Shown piece after piece: positions 7,971-15,084 of a DNA stretch of 19,738 bases; within the stretch, counting starts at the first letter, position 1; each line of letters starts with the position of its first letter. The notes under the pieces are model-generated. The model saw only the letters and a list, made by a program, of their open reading frames with translations. It was not told the DNA's origin and searched no databases. The translations under genes were made by a program, and so were the position numbers. Source of the stretch: Gammaproteobacteria bacterium (GTDB lineage Bacteria > Pseudomonadota > Gammaproteobacteria > SZUA-229); contig JAPHRB010000157.1 in assembly GCA_026197015.1 (NCBI GenBank), positions 1 to 19,738 of the forward strand. The letters are read 5' to 3'.

Positions 7971-8002
7971 TAATCAGAACTACCCCTAATCAGAACTACC
8001 AT
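7971..8002 (+). repeat. Two-copy 16-bp tandem repeat before mlaF
   Basis: TAATCAGAACTACC occurs at 7971-7984 and again at 7987-8000, a period of 16 with the first 14 bases identical. It lies about 65 nt upstream of the mlaF ribosome site. It could be a pair of operator half-sites or a simple slippage duplication. Confidence 0.6.
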
Positions 8003-8051
8003 AGGGAAACAGACTTGTATATAGTGTCGACTAAATCGTAATTAAGGTTAT

Positions 8052-8057
8052 AAGGGA
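8052..8057 (+). promoter_or_regulatory. Ribosome binding site that places the mlaF start
   Basis: AAGGGA, the only good Shine-Dalgarno match near the mlaF N-terminus. It is 7 nt before ATC (8065) and over 70 nt before the first in-frame ATG (8131). Confidence 0.6.
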
Positions 8058-8064
8058 CAAGGCT

Positions 8065-8895
8065 ATCTCGGATTCTTCTTCAAATACTATTATAGAAATA
8101 CGCGGTTTAAGTTACTCCCGTGGTAAAAAAATGATCTTCGATAATATCGATATGGATATTGAACGAAGTAAAGTCACGGCGATAATGGGGCCAAGTGGTT
8201 CAGGTAAAACCACCTTGTTAAAGCTTATCGGTGGGCAGCTTAAGCCTGATAGCGGCTCAGTTTTTGTAGATGGTGAAAATGTGCACCAGTTAAGTCAGTC
8301 GGCGCTTTATGATTTACGTCGACGAACAATGGGGATGTTATTTCAAAGTGGTGCATTGTTAACTGATCTATCAGTTTATGACAATGTGGCATTTCCACTT
8401 CGGGAACATACCACGTTACCTGAAGCAGCGATTCATCATCTGATTTTACTTAAACTTGAAGCGGTGGGTTTGCGTGGCGCACGGCATTTAATGCCTGCAG
8501 AGCTTTCAGGTGGTATGGCTCGCAGGGTGGCGCTGGCACGTGCCATTGCGCTTGACCCGCAAATGATTATGTTTGATGAGCCGTTTACAGGTCAGGACCC
8601 TATATCAATGGGAGTGCTGGTTAAATTAATTCATGATATGAATCAGGCCCTCGGTATGACCGCGGTAGTGGTATCACATGATGTGAATGAAACAGCGAGC
8701 ATCTCTGATTATATTTATGTGATTTCAGATGGCAAAGTCGTTCAAAGTGGAAGCCCGGAGGAACTAAAACACTCGGATTCAGCCTGGGTGAAACAGTTTT
8801 TAGATGGTGATGCGGATGGCCCGGTGCCTTTTCATTATGCAGCAAAACCATTAATAGATGACTTAATGGGTGGTATTAAGAGTGTTAGGTCATGA
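8065..8895 (+). CDS. mlaF: Phospholipid transport ABC ATPase MlaF (non-canonical start)
   Basis: ATPase of the MlaFEDB complex, which moves phospholipids between inner membrane and MlaC. With a start at ATC 8065 it has 276 residues (E. coli: 269). Motifs in that numbering: Walker A GPSGSGKTT (42-50), FQSGALLTDLSVYDNVAFPL after the Q-loop, signature LSGGMARR (147-154), Walker B MIMFDEPF (167-174) and H-switch SHDV (H205). The C-terminal FLDGDADGPVPF is typical of MlaF, where the tail contacts the complex. The first ATG (8131) would delete the first strand of the fold, encoded in frame upstream as IIEIRGLSYSRGKK. Between the upstream stop (8032) and 8131 there is no ATG, GTG, TTG or CTG. The gene is certain; the exact start is not. 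The stop overlaps mlaE by 4 nt. Confidence 0.93.
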   Translation: MSDSSSNTIIEIRGLSYSRGKKMIFDNIDMDIERSKVTAIMGPSGSGKTTLLKLIGGQLKPDSGSVFVDGENVHQLSQSALYDLRRRTMGMLFQSGALLTDLSVYDNVAFPLREHTTLPEAAIHHLILLKLEAVGLRGARHLMPAELSGGMARRVALARAIALDPQMIMFDEPFTGQDPISMGVLVKLIHDMNQALGMTAVVVSHDVNETASISDYIYVISDGKVVQSGSPEELKHSDSAWVKQFLDGDADGPVPFHYAAKPLIDDLMGGIKSVRS

Positions 8896-9686
8896 TCGCA
8901 GATAAGGTTTTGAATAAGTTACAGCAAATTGGTTATAAAACACTCAGTCGATTTAACAGGGTGGGCCGTGCAAGTTTGTTTTTATGGCAGGTTTTGCTCA
9001 GTTTACCCTATGTTATTCAGCGGCCACGGTTACTGGTTCGTCAGTTATATTATGTTGGTGTGCAAACCCTGTTAATTATTCTGGTGGCGGGATTGTTTGT
9101 TGGTATGGTACTGGCATTACAGGCTTATATTGTACTGGTAGATTTTGGTGCAGAAGAATCGATTAGTTTAATGGTGTCATTAAGTATTTTGCGTGAACTT
9201 GGTCCGGTGTTTACCGGTCTGTTGTTTGCCGGGCGGGCTGGTTCGGCATTAACTGCAGAGATCGGTCTAATGAAAAGCACTGAACAGTTATCAGGTATGG
9301 AGATGATGGCTGTAAACCCGATGAAATATATTATTGCGCCGAGGTTCATGGCGGGGGTAATTGCGGTACCGCTGTTAACCAGTATCTTTATGGCGATTGC
9401 AATTTTGGGCGGCTATTTTGTGGCGACGGAAATGTTAGGCATTTACGAAGGGGTTTTCTGGTCACAGATGCAGAATAATGTCGATTTTTATGACGATGTT
9501 ATAAACGGCATGATTAAAAGTCTTGTATTTGGTTTTGTTGTAGTGTGGATTGCCGTATTTGAAGGGCATGACTGTATGCCAACCTCAGAAGGTTTAGGGC
9601 AGGCAACGACGCGTACCGTGGTGCATGGTTCGTTAGCGGTATTAGGCCTGGACTTTATACTGACGGCATTGATGTTTAATGTGTAA
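8892..9686 (+). CDS. mlaE: Phospholipid transport permease MlaE
   Basis: A 264-residue MlaE-family (DUF140) permease, the membrane subunit around which MlaF, MlaD and MlaB assemble. An N-terminal amphipathic segment (residues 1-40) precedes about five to six hydrophobic helices. The conserved central ELGPVFTGLLFAGRAGSA (about 98-115) followed by LTAEIGLMKSTEQLSGMEMM is the family signature, and MAVNPMKYIIAPRFMA follows as usual. Its ATG overlaps the mlaF stop (ATGA), implying coupled translation. A 125-nt gap then separates it from mlaD, wider than usual for this operon. Confidence 0.96.
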   Translation: MIADKVLNKLQQIGYKTLSRFNRVGRASLFLWQVLLSLPYVIQRPRLLVRQLYYVGVQTLLIILVAGLFVGMVLALQAYIVLVDFGAEESISLMVSLSILRELGPVFTGLLFAGRAGSALTAEIGLMKSTEQLSGMEMMAVNPMKYIIAPRFMAGVIAVPLLTSIFMAIAILGGYFVATEMLGIYEGVFWSQMQNNVDFYDDVINGMIKSLVFGFVVVWIAVFEGHDCMPTSEGLGQATTRTVVHGSLAVLGLDFILTALMFNV

Positions 9687-9695
9687 AGCTAAAAA

Positions 9696-9717
9696 GCGCA
9701 AACCTTTTTGTTTGTGC
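9696..9717 (+). other. Hairpin in the mlaE-mlaD gap
   Basis: GCGCAAAC (9696-9703) pairs with GTTTGTGC (9710-9717) with one G-T wobble and a CTTTTT loop, 10 nt after the mlaE stop. No T-tract follows on the plus strand, so it may be an RNA processing or stability element rather than a terminator. Confidence 0.4.
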
Positions 9718-9811
9718 AGCTGCGGTGCATAAAATAGTAATAATGTTTTTTTTTGCGTTCATTCGCGTGTGCTTGCGGACTAGATGCATTTAATTTTTTC
9801 AGGAATAGAGA

Positions 9812-10273
9812 ATGAATACTCGGAATATTGAAATTTTAGTTGGTGCCTTTGTTGTGCTGGCGGTTATCGCAATGGTAATGCTTTCGTTAAAAGTGAGTAA
9901 CCTGGCAAGTTATGGTGGTGATGACGATTCCTATGAGATACAGGCGCAGTTTGACAATATTGGTGGATTAAAAGAGCGTTCACCCGTTAGTGCGGGAGGT
10001 GTTCGAGTGGGTAAGGTATCAGCGATAACTTATAACAATAAACAATTTACAGCAGTAGTGACGTTACAGATTGAAGGCAAATACCAGTTTCCTGTTGACA
10101 CGTCTGCAAGTATTTTAACCGCCGGTCTTCTGGGGGAGCAGTATGTAGGTCTAGGGCCAGGCGGTGATGAAGAAAACCTTGTGGCAGGGGGAGAGATTGA
10201 TATAACTCAGTCAGCATTAGTGCTTGAGCAGGTTATTGGACAATTTCTTTATTCAAAGGCCCAGGAAGAATAA
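9812..10273 (+). CDS. mlaD: Phospholipid transport MCE-domain protein MlaD
   Basis: A 153-residue MCE protein anchored in the inner membrane by residues 8-27 (ILVGAFVVLAVIAMVMLSLK). The MCE domain spans about residues 40-118: YEIQAQFDNIGGLKERSPVS, then GGVRVGKVS, and the hydrophobic pore-loop segment GLLGEQYVGL (105-114). MlaD forms a hexameric ring above MlaE through which lipid passes to MlaC. It is shorter than the E. coli protein (183). The ribosome site AGGAATAGAGA precedes the ATG. The C-terminal codons CAG GAA GAA TAA are the first unit of a 15-nt tandem repeat that continues past the stop, so the C-terminus lies in unstable sequence. Confidence 0.95.
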   Translation: MNTRNIEILVGAFVVLAVIAMVMLSLKVSNLASYGGDDDSYEIQAQFDNIGGLKERSPVSAGGVRVGKVSAITYNNKQFTAVVTLQIEGKYQFPVDTSASILTAGLLGEQYVGLGPGGDEENLVAGGEIDITQSALVLEQVIGQFLYSKAQEE

Positions 10274-10334
10274 ACCCGAGAAGAATAAATCTGGGAAGTA
10301 TAAACCCAGAAAAAATAAGCCAGGAAGAATAAAT
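10261..10334 (+). repeat. Five-copy 15-nt tandem repeat with in-register stop codons
   Basis: Units begin at 10261, 10276, 10291, 10306 and 10320 and vary around CCAGGAAGAATAAAC; the fourth lacks one base. Units 1 and 5 share their first 14 bases exactly. Because 15 is a multiple of 3, TAA recurs in the mlaD frame at 10271, 10286, 10301 and 10316. The array fills most of the mlaD-mlaC gap. Confidence 0.85.
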
Positions 10335-10365
10335 AGGCCACAGGTCGCTTGATTTGGAAATTGAT

Positions 10366-10974
10366 ATGAAAATATATTTACAGCTATTATTGAGTTTATT
10401 TATTAGTTTAGGGACTTCAAGTAGTTTTGCGACTAATATTGGTCCGGATGAACTGATTAAACAAACATCTGAAAAAGTTTTAAGTGCACTCGATTTAAAT
10501 AAAGAAAAGTATGAATCTAAACCCGAAGAGCTGTTTAGATTAGTAAATGACATTATTCTGCCGCACCTGGATTTTCGTGCAATGAGTAAATTGGCCTTAG
10601 GCAAGCACTGGCGTAATGCTAACGATGAGCAGCAATTAAAGTTTACTGATGCTTTCAAGGACATGCTTATTCGCACATATAGTAAATCGCTGACTGAATA
10701 TGCGGGGCAGGAAATTAAGTTTTTACCCTACCACCCACCGGCTGAAGGCAAGCGAACAACCCAGGTGAAAACGGTTATAGACCAGGGAACGGGGCCTGAT
10801 ATTCCCATTGTATATAGTTTGCGTATAAAAAATGATATCTGGAAGGTGTATGACATAAAAATTGATGGCGTTAGTCTGGTGACGAATTATCGAAATAGTT
10901 TTGCATCAGATATACGAAAAATCGGTATTGATGGCCTAATTGAAAAGTTACTGGCTAAGTCTGATAACGCTTAA
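10366..10974 (+). CDS. mlaC: Periplasmic phospholipid-binding protein MlaC
   Basis: A 202-residue MlaC (Tol-Tol-Ttg2D family) protein that shuttles phospholipid across the periplasm to the MlaFEDB complex. Residues 1-22 form a signal peptide (MKIYLQLLLSLFISLG) with likely cleavage after SSSFA. Family features in the mature part: NDIILPHLDFRAMSKLALGKHW, DAFKDMLIRTYSKSL, and the late segment WKVYDIKIDGVSLVTNYRNS. I chose the ATG at 10366 because GGAA sits 6 nt upstream and the signal peptide then starts normally; an in-frame TTG at 10354 would add four residues. It follows the 15-nt repeat array. The outer-membrane partner mlaA is not next to it. Confidence 0.95.
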   Translation: MKIYLQLLLSLFISLGTSSSFATNIGPDELIKQTSEKVLSALDLNKEKYESKPEELFRLVNDIILPHLDFRAMSKLALGKHWRNANDEQQLKFTDAFKDMLIRTYSKSLTEYAGQEIKFLPYHPPAEGKRTTQVKTVIDQGTGPDIPIVYSLRIKNDIWKVYDIKIDGVSLVTNYRNSFASDIRKIGIDGLIEKLLAKSDNA

Positions 10975-11071
10975 AAGTTGTTGCTCGCGAAAAACGCATA
11001 ATAAAATGCAAAGTTTCAGCTTTTTGAGACAGCTGCTGATTACACTTTCATTTATTAGAAAAATTAATTTG

Positions 11072-11093
11072 ATGAGTATGGATACTCGTTTTT
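11072..11093 (+). terminator. Weak hairpin and T-tract between mlaC and mlaB
   Basis: ATGAGTA pairs with TACTCGT (one wobble) around TGGA and is followed by four T. The stem is short, so it would at most attenuate. The rest of the 216-nt mlaC-mlaB gap shows no convincing gene. Confidence 0.3.
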
Positions 11094-11190
11094 GTGGGTG
11101 CAGAGCGGGCGGGCGCATTTAATTGCCTTTTTTGGTGAGTATTTGTGCATAATTTGCCATTTCTTTTGAATTTATAGGTCAAAATAATGT

Positions 11191-11493
11191 ATGTTTAAAC
11201 TCGAGCAGAATAAAAGCCAGGTAAAACTCTTCGGTCAGCTTAATTTTGATACTGTTGCACAGTTACTAAATAATGCTGAAATTGATTTTGATAGTGCCGA
11301 AAATGGCGAAATCGAGGTCGATTTATCTCAAATTAGCCGTTTTAATAGCGCTTCTTTGGCACTTTTAATCGAATGGATGAAAAAGGCTGATCAAAAAGGT
11401 CTGCAAATCAAGTATCATAACGCCCCTGAACAACTCATGAATATTGCGCAGGCCTATGGCTTCCATGAAGAGTTGCCGTTAATCTCAACCTGA
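11191..11493 (+). CDS. mlaB: STAS-domain protein MlaB
   Basis: A 100-residue single STAS domain that binds MlaF in the cytoplasm and supports assembly and activity of the MlaFEDB complex. The pattern VKLFGQLNFDTV, then IEVDLSQISRFNSASLALLIEW, is typical of STAS proteins. The usual aspartate in the D-[ST]-A turn is asparagine here (N52), with S53 at the conserved hydroxyl position (Thr52 in E. coli MlaB). The ATG at 11191 has a weak AGG site 12 nt upstream; an overlapping out-of-frame ATG at 11187 reads only three codons before a stop. It lies 27 nt before murA, so ibaG, which often sits here, is absent. Confidence 0.9.
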   Translation: MFKLEQNKSQVKLFGQLNFDTVAQLLNNAEIDFDSAENGEIEVDLSQISRFNSASLALLIEWMKKADQKGLQIKYHNAPEQLMNIAQAYGFHEELPLIST

Positions 11494-11502
11494 ACTCAGG
11501 TT
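11487..11502 (+). other. Small perfect dyad over the mlaB stop codon
   Basis: AACCTGAACTCAGGTT is a 7-bp inverted repeat whose left arm contains the mlaB TGA, 18 nt before the murA ATG. It might affect mlaB-murA coupling; it is too small to call a terminator. Confidence 0.3.
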
Positions 11503-11520
11503 TAAAATTTAGAAAGTTGA

Positions 11521-12780
11521 ATGAATAAGCTGTTAATTAAGGGTGGCGTCACTCTCAACGGGGAAGTTCGAATCTCCGGCGCAAAAAATGCGGTATTGCC
11601 AATACTGGCGGCCACTTTACTGGCTGAGGGTACGTCTATCATAAAAAACGTACCTCATCTTCATGATGTAACTACAACTATGGCTCTATTGGGTAGCATG
11701 GGTGTATCCGTTACACTAGATGAAACCATGAGTATTGAGGTAGATACGTCCACTTTATCTACTCAGGTTGCACCCTATGACCTGGTGCGTACCATGCGCT
11801 CCTCTATATTGGTTTTAGGCCCATTATTGGCAAAATATGGTTATGCTGAAGTCTCACTACCGGGTGGTTGCGCGATTGGTTCACGCCCGGTGAATATCCA
11901 TATAAAGGGTATGCAGGAGATGGGTGCTGATATAGAAGTTAAAAATGGTTATATTATTGCTCGTGCAGAACGCCTGAAAGGTGCGCGTATTGTGATGGAT
12001 TTGGTGACAGTAACCGGCACTGAAAATCTATTGATGGCGGCTGTACTGGCAGACGGTATTACTGTGTTAGAAAACGCAGCCCGTGAACCAGAAGTAACGG
12101 ACCTGGTTAACTTCTTAAATAAAATGGGCGCAAAGATCTCCGGTGCAGGCACCGATACTCTAACAGTTGAAGGCGTTGAGTCTTTACAAGGTACTACTTA
12201 CAAAGTTGTACCTGATAGAATTGAAACCGGAACATTTCTGGTTGCTGCGGCGATTACAGGCGGAAAAGTTAGAGTAAAAGACACCGACCCTACTTTATTA
12301 GATGCTGTGTTAGATAAGTTACGTGATTCAGGTGCCACTATAGAATGTGGAGAAGACTGGATTGAGCTGGACATGAAGGGTAAACGACCCAAAGCGGTTA
12401 GTGTTCGAACGGCTCCTTACCCGGCATTTCCTACAGATATGCAGGCGCAATTTACGGCTTTAAATGTTATAGCGGAAGGCACCGGAACGATTGTTGAAAC
12501 TATTTTTGAAAATCGTTTTATGCATGTGCAAGAACTGCAACGCATGGGGGCGAATATTGAAGTGGAAGGTAATACCGCGATTGTCAGGGGTGTTGACGAA
12601 TTAAATGCAGCGCCCATTATGGCCACAGATTTACGTGCTTCGGCAAGTCTTATTCTGGCTGGTTTGGTGGCTAAGGGTGTAACAGAGGTTTTGCGAATTT
12701 ATCATATAGATCGTGGATATGAGCTAATTGAAGAAAAATTATCCTATCTTGGTGCAGAAATTAGCCGGGTTGAAGAATAA
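11521..12780 (+). CDS. murA: UDP-N-acetylglucosamine 1-carboxyvinyltransferase
   Basis: A 419-residue MurA, identical in length to the E. coli enzyme. It transfers enolpyruvate from PEP to UDP-GlcNAc, the first committed step of peptidoglycan synthesis, in the cytoplasm. The catalytic loop LPGGCAIGSRPVNIHI carries Cys117 (E. coli Cys115), the residue modified by fosfomycin, so the enzyme should be sensitive in principle. The N-terminal GGVTLNGEVRISGAKNAVLP with the conserved K-N pair and the late YPAFPTDMQAQFTALN motif are intact. It starts 27 nt after mlaB and is followed by 101 nt before hisG, so it may share mla transcripts. Confidence 0.98.
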   Translation: MNKLLIKGGVTLNGEVRISGAKNAVLPILAATLLAEGTSIIKNVPHLHDVTTTMALLGSMGVSVTLDETMSIEVDTSTLSTQVAPYDLVRTMRSSILVLGPLLAKYGYAEVSLPGGCAIGSRPVNIHIKGMQEMGADIEVKNGYIIARAERLKGARIVMDLVTVTGTENLLMAAVLADGITVLENAAREPEVTDLVNFLNKMGAKISGAGTDTLTVEGVESLQGTTYKVVPDRIETGTFLVAAAITGGKVRVKDTDPTLLDAVLDKLRDSGATIECGEDWIELDMKGKRPKAVSVRTAPYPAFPTDMQAQFTALNVIAEGTGTIVETIFENRFMHVQELQRMGANIEVEGNTAIVRGVDELNAAPIMATDLRASASLILAGLVAKGVTEVLRIYHIDRGYELIEEKLSYLGAEISRVEE

Positions 12781-12881
12781 AAAAGAAAACCAGTGGCAGT
12801 AAATTCTATAGTGAATATCATTGGCTTTTTGGCTTAAGACTTAAATTTAAAATTAACGAAAATTAAATACGTAAAAAAATC

Positions 12882-13514
12882 ATGAGCAAGAACATAACCA
12901 TCGCCCTGTCAAAGGGACGCATATTTAAAGAAACCTTACCGTTGTTAAAAGCAGCAGGTATCATTCCTAAAGATGACCCGGAAAAAAGTCGTAAGTTAAT
13001 TCTTGATACTAATCAGGATGATGTAAAACTGGTTATTATCCGTGCCACAGATGTACCAACTTATGTGCAATATGGCGCAGCTGATATTGGTGTTGCCGGT
13101 AAAGATGTGTTGATGGAGCATGGTGGTGATGGTTTGTATGAGCTGCTTGATTTGCAAATCGCCAAATGTAAATTAATGACAGCAGGTATGGTTGATTACA
13201 AACCTCATGGTGGTCGATTAAGAGTTGCAACTAAATTTGTTAATGTGGCACGTCAGTATTTTGCCGAGCAGGGACAACAGGTAGAAGTGATTAAACTATA
13301 TGGTTCTATGGAGCTTGGGCCCATTGTGGGGTTGTCTGATTTAATTGTTGATGTGGTTGATACGGGTAACACACTTAAAGCCAACGGACTGAAACCAATG
13401 GATCATATTGCTGATGTAAGTTCGCGTTTAATAGTTAATAAAGCATCGTTGAAAGTGAAACATGATCGTATTCAGGAAATGGTTGAGCAGATGAAAAAGG
13501 CTGTAAATTCATGA
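12882..13514 (+). CDS. hisG: ATP phosphoribosyltransferase catalytic subunit, short form
   Basis: A 210-residue HisG that condenses ATP with PRPP in the first step of histidine synthesis. The start ITIALSKGRIFKETLPLL, the GAADIGVAGKDVLMEHG segment and the PRPP-binding VVDTGNTLKANGL loop are all present. It is the short form: it lacks the roughly 80-residue C-terminal regulatory domain of E. coli HisG (299 residues), and such enzymes need HisZ, a histidyl-tRNA synthetase paralogue, as regulatory subunit. hisZ is not in this window. No clear ribosome site precedes the ATG (TAAAAAAATC). It overlaps hisD by 4 nt. Confidence 0.97.
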   Translation: MSKNITIALSKGRIFKETLPLLKAAGIIPKDDPEKSRKLILDTNQDDVKLVIIRATDVPTYVQYGAADIGVAGKDVLMEHGGDGLYELLDLQIAKCKLMTAGMVDYKPHGGRLRVATKFVNVARQYFAEQGQQVEVIKLYGSMELGPIVGLSDLIVDVVDTGNTLKANGLKPMDHIADVSSRLIVNKASLKVKHDRIQEMVEQMKKAVNS

Positions 13515-14812
13515 TCGATATCGCACAATTAAATACAAAACAAGATGATTTCTGGCAGTTATTAGATGCTGCACTTGCCTGGGAGTCGGTGTCAGATGAG
13601 CAGGTATTTAATACAGTAAATACAATTTTAAACGATGTTAAAAAACGTGGTGACTCGGCGGTAATTGAATATACGAATAAGTTTGACCGTGTTTCAACTA
13701 AAGACATGACTGAATTAGAGATACCGCTATCACGATTAGAAGAATCACTTGATAAAATTCCTGCCGATCAGCGGCAAGCATTAGAAAAAGCTGCTGCCAG
13801 AGTGCGTGCTTATGCGCAGCGTCAGGTAGTAGAATCATGGTCATATACTGAAGAAGATGGCACGCTGTTGGGTCAGCAGGTTACCCCAATGGACCGTGCC
13901 GGTTTATATGTGCCCGGTGGGAAAGCGGCTTACCCGTCTTCGGTAATTATGAATGCTATACCCGCTAAAGTAGCAGGTGTAGGAGAATTAATTATGGTCG
14001 TGCCGACACCAGATGGGGAAGTTAATGATCTGGTTTTTGCAGCGGCGGCGATTGCCGGAGTAGATAGAGTTTTTGCAATAGGTGGCGCGCAGGCGATAGC
14101 TGCCTTAGCTTATGGTACTGAAACTATTCCCAAGGTTGATATCATTGTCGGTCCCGGTAATATTTATGTGGCGACGGCTAAACGTATGGTTTTTGGTGCA
14201 GCAGGTATAGATATGATTGCCGGGCCTTCAGAAATATGTGTGGTTTGTGATGGTAAAACTAATGCAGACTGGATAGCGATGGATTTATTTTCTCAGGCGG
14301 AGCATGACGAAGATGCTCAATCTATTCTAGTTTGCCCGGATGAAACTTATATCGAACAGGTAAAAGAAAGTATTGATAAACTGATAAAAGAAATGCCAAG
14401 AGCTGAAATTATTAAAAAGTCACTCACCGAACGTGGCATTTTTATATCTGTGGAAGATATTGATGAAGCAATTAAGGTTGCAAATTATATTGCACCAGAG
14501 CATCTGGAGCTATCAATAGAAAATGCGCGTGAAAGATCTAAAGAAATTAGACATGCGGGTGCTATCTTTATAGGGCGTTACACAGCTGAAGCATTAGGTG
14601 ATTATTGTGCAGGTCCAAATCACGTATTACCTACGTCACGCACCGCACGTTTTTCATCACCTTTAGGTGTGTATGACTTTCAGAAACGCTCAAGTTTAAT
14701 TGATTGTTCTGCTGAAGGCGCATCCGAATTAGCTAAAACCGCATCGATATTAGCACATGGTGAAGGTTTAACTGCGCATGCACGTTCTGCTGAGTATCGG
14801 ATTAAAGACTAA
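13511..14812 (+). CDS. hisD: Histidinol dehydrogenase
   Basis: A 433-residue zinc enzyme that oxidises L-histidinol to L-histidine with two NAD+, the last two steps of histidine synthesis. The catalytic pair E330-H331 lies in APEHLEL (E. coli E326, H327). Zinc-ligand motifs SQAEHDEDA (Q and H), GPNHVLPT and GLTAHARSAEYR are all present. The NAD-binding segment VGPGNIYVATAKR is intact. Its ATG overlaps the hisG stop (ATGA). In many relatives hisC follows directly; here about 1.4 kb of repeats, a small gene and a heat-shock gene come between. Confidence 0.98.
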   Translation: MIDIAQLNTKQDDFWQLLDAALAWESVSDEQVFNTVNTILNDVKKRGDSAVIEYTNKFDRVSTKDMTELEIPLSRLEESLDKIPADQRQALEKAAARVRAYAQRQVVESWSYTEEDGTLLGQQVTPMDRAGLYVPGGKAAYPSSVIMNAIPAKVAGVGELIMVVPTPDGEVNDLVFAAAAIAGVDRVFAIGGAQAIAALAYGTETIPKVDIIVGPGNIYVATAKRMVFGAAGIDMIAGPSEICVVCDGKTNADWIAMDLFSQAEHDEDAQSILVCPDETYIEQVKESIDKLIKEMPRAEIIKKSLTERGIFISVEDIDEAIKVANYIAPEHLELSIENARERSKEIRHAGAIFIGRYTAEALGDYCAGPNHVLPTSRTARFSSPLGVYDFQKRSSLIDCSAEGASELAKTASILAHGEGLTAHARSAEYRIKD

Positions 14813-14836
14813 AACTGTATTTGCGCTATGTTATGG

Positions 14837-15041
14837 AGCATATCCATCGGGGAAAGACCGCTGTTTTTTTCGCTCTGTCCCCTTAGCCCATACCACCAAG
14901 AGCTGACAGTGTAGCCAGGTGGCTCCGTAAAACTCTTAATCCATGTCACTAAGAGCTGAAAGTGTAGTTATCCGACTCCGTAAAGCTCCTGGTGGCATTA
15001 CAACAGGGGACAGGGCGCAAACAGCAGCGGCCTTTCCCCGA
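14837..15041 (+). repeat. Palindromic MITE-like repeat, copy A (with duplicated core)
   Basis: It begins at the GCATATCCATCGGGGAAAG end (about 14837) and ends at GGCCTTTCCCCGA (15041). The inner inverted arms are TCTGTCCCCTT (near 14874) and AACAGGGGACAGGGC (near 15002). It matches copy B at 15312-15477 closely in the same orientation. The core between the arms is doubled: CACCAAGAGCTGA at 14894 and CACTAAGAGCTGA at 14947, period 53. The right outer end is more diverged than that of copy B. Confidence 0.8.
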
Positions 15042-15084
15042 GTGTGTCAATCTTGCGTTATTAATATTAAAGAGTGTGAAGGCT

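Larger units (their letters stand above)
7299..8064. other. AT-rich gene-free region with hairpins upstream of mlaF
   Basis: About 770 bases with no convincing coding frame on either strand. It contains a long-loop inverted repeat (7732-7783), a strong 10-bp hairpin (7788-7820), a 16-bp tandem repeat (7971-8002) and a possible weak promoter (TCTACA-17-TATAAC at 7660-7688, plus strand). In E. coli the corresponding yrbG-mlaF gap is short, so this is an expansion. It could hold a long mlaF leader, a small RNA or a decayed gene. Confidence 0.5.

Noticed and set aside
10354..10365. TTG start for mlaC four codons upstream
   Set aside because: The ATG at 10366 has a GGAA at ideal spacing and begins a normal signal peptide.
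10233..10676. 147-codon minus-strand frame over the end of mlaD and the start of mlaC
   Set aside because: It is antisense to two well-supported genes; its repeated FILLGFILPG-like residues are only the 15-nt repeat read backwards.
10940..11122. 60-codon frame in the mlaC-mlaB gap
   Set aside because: It overlaps the end of mlaC, has no good ribosome site and no recognisable sequence; probably chance.
14992..15084. N-terminal extension of the zinc-ribbon gene from GTG 14992
   Set aside because: The extra residues are encoded by repeat copy A and lack any family resemblance; the recognisable protein begins near 15076-15085.
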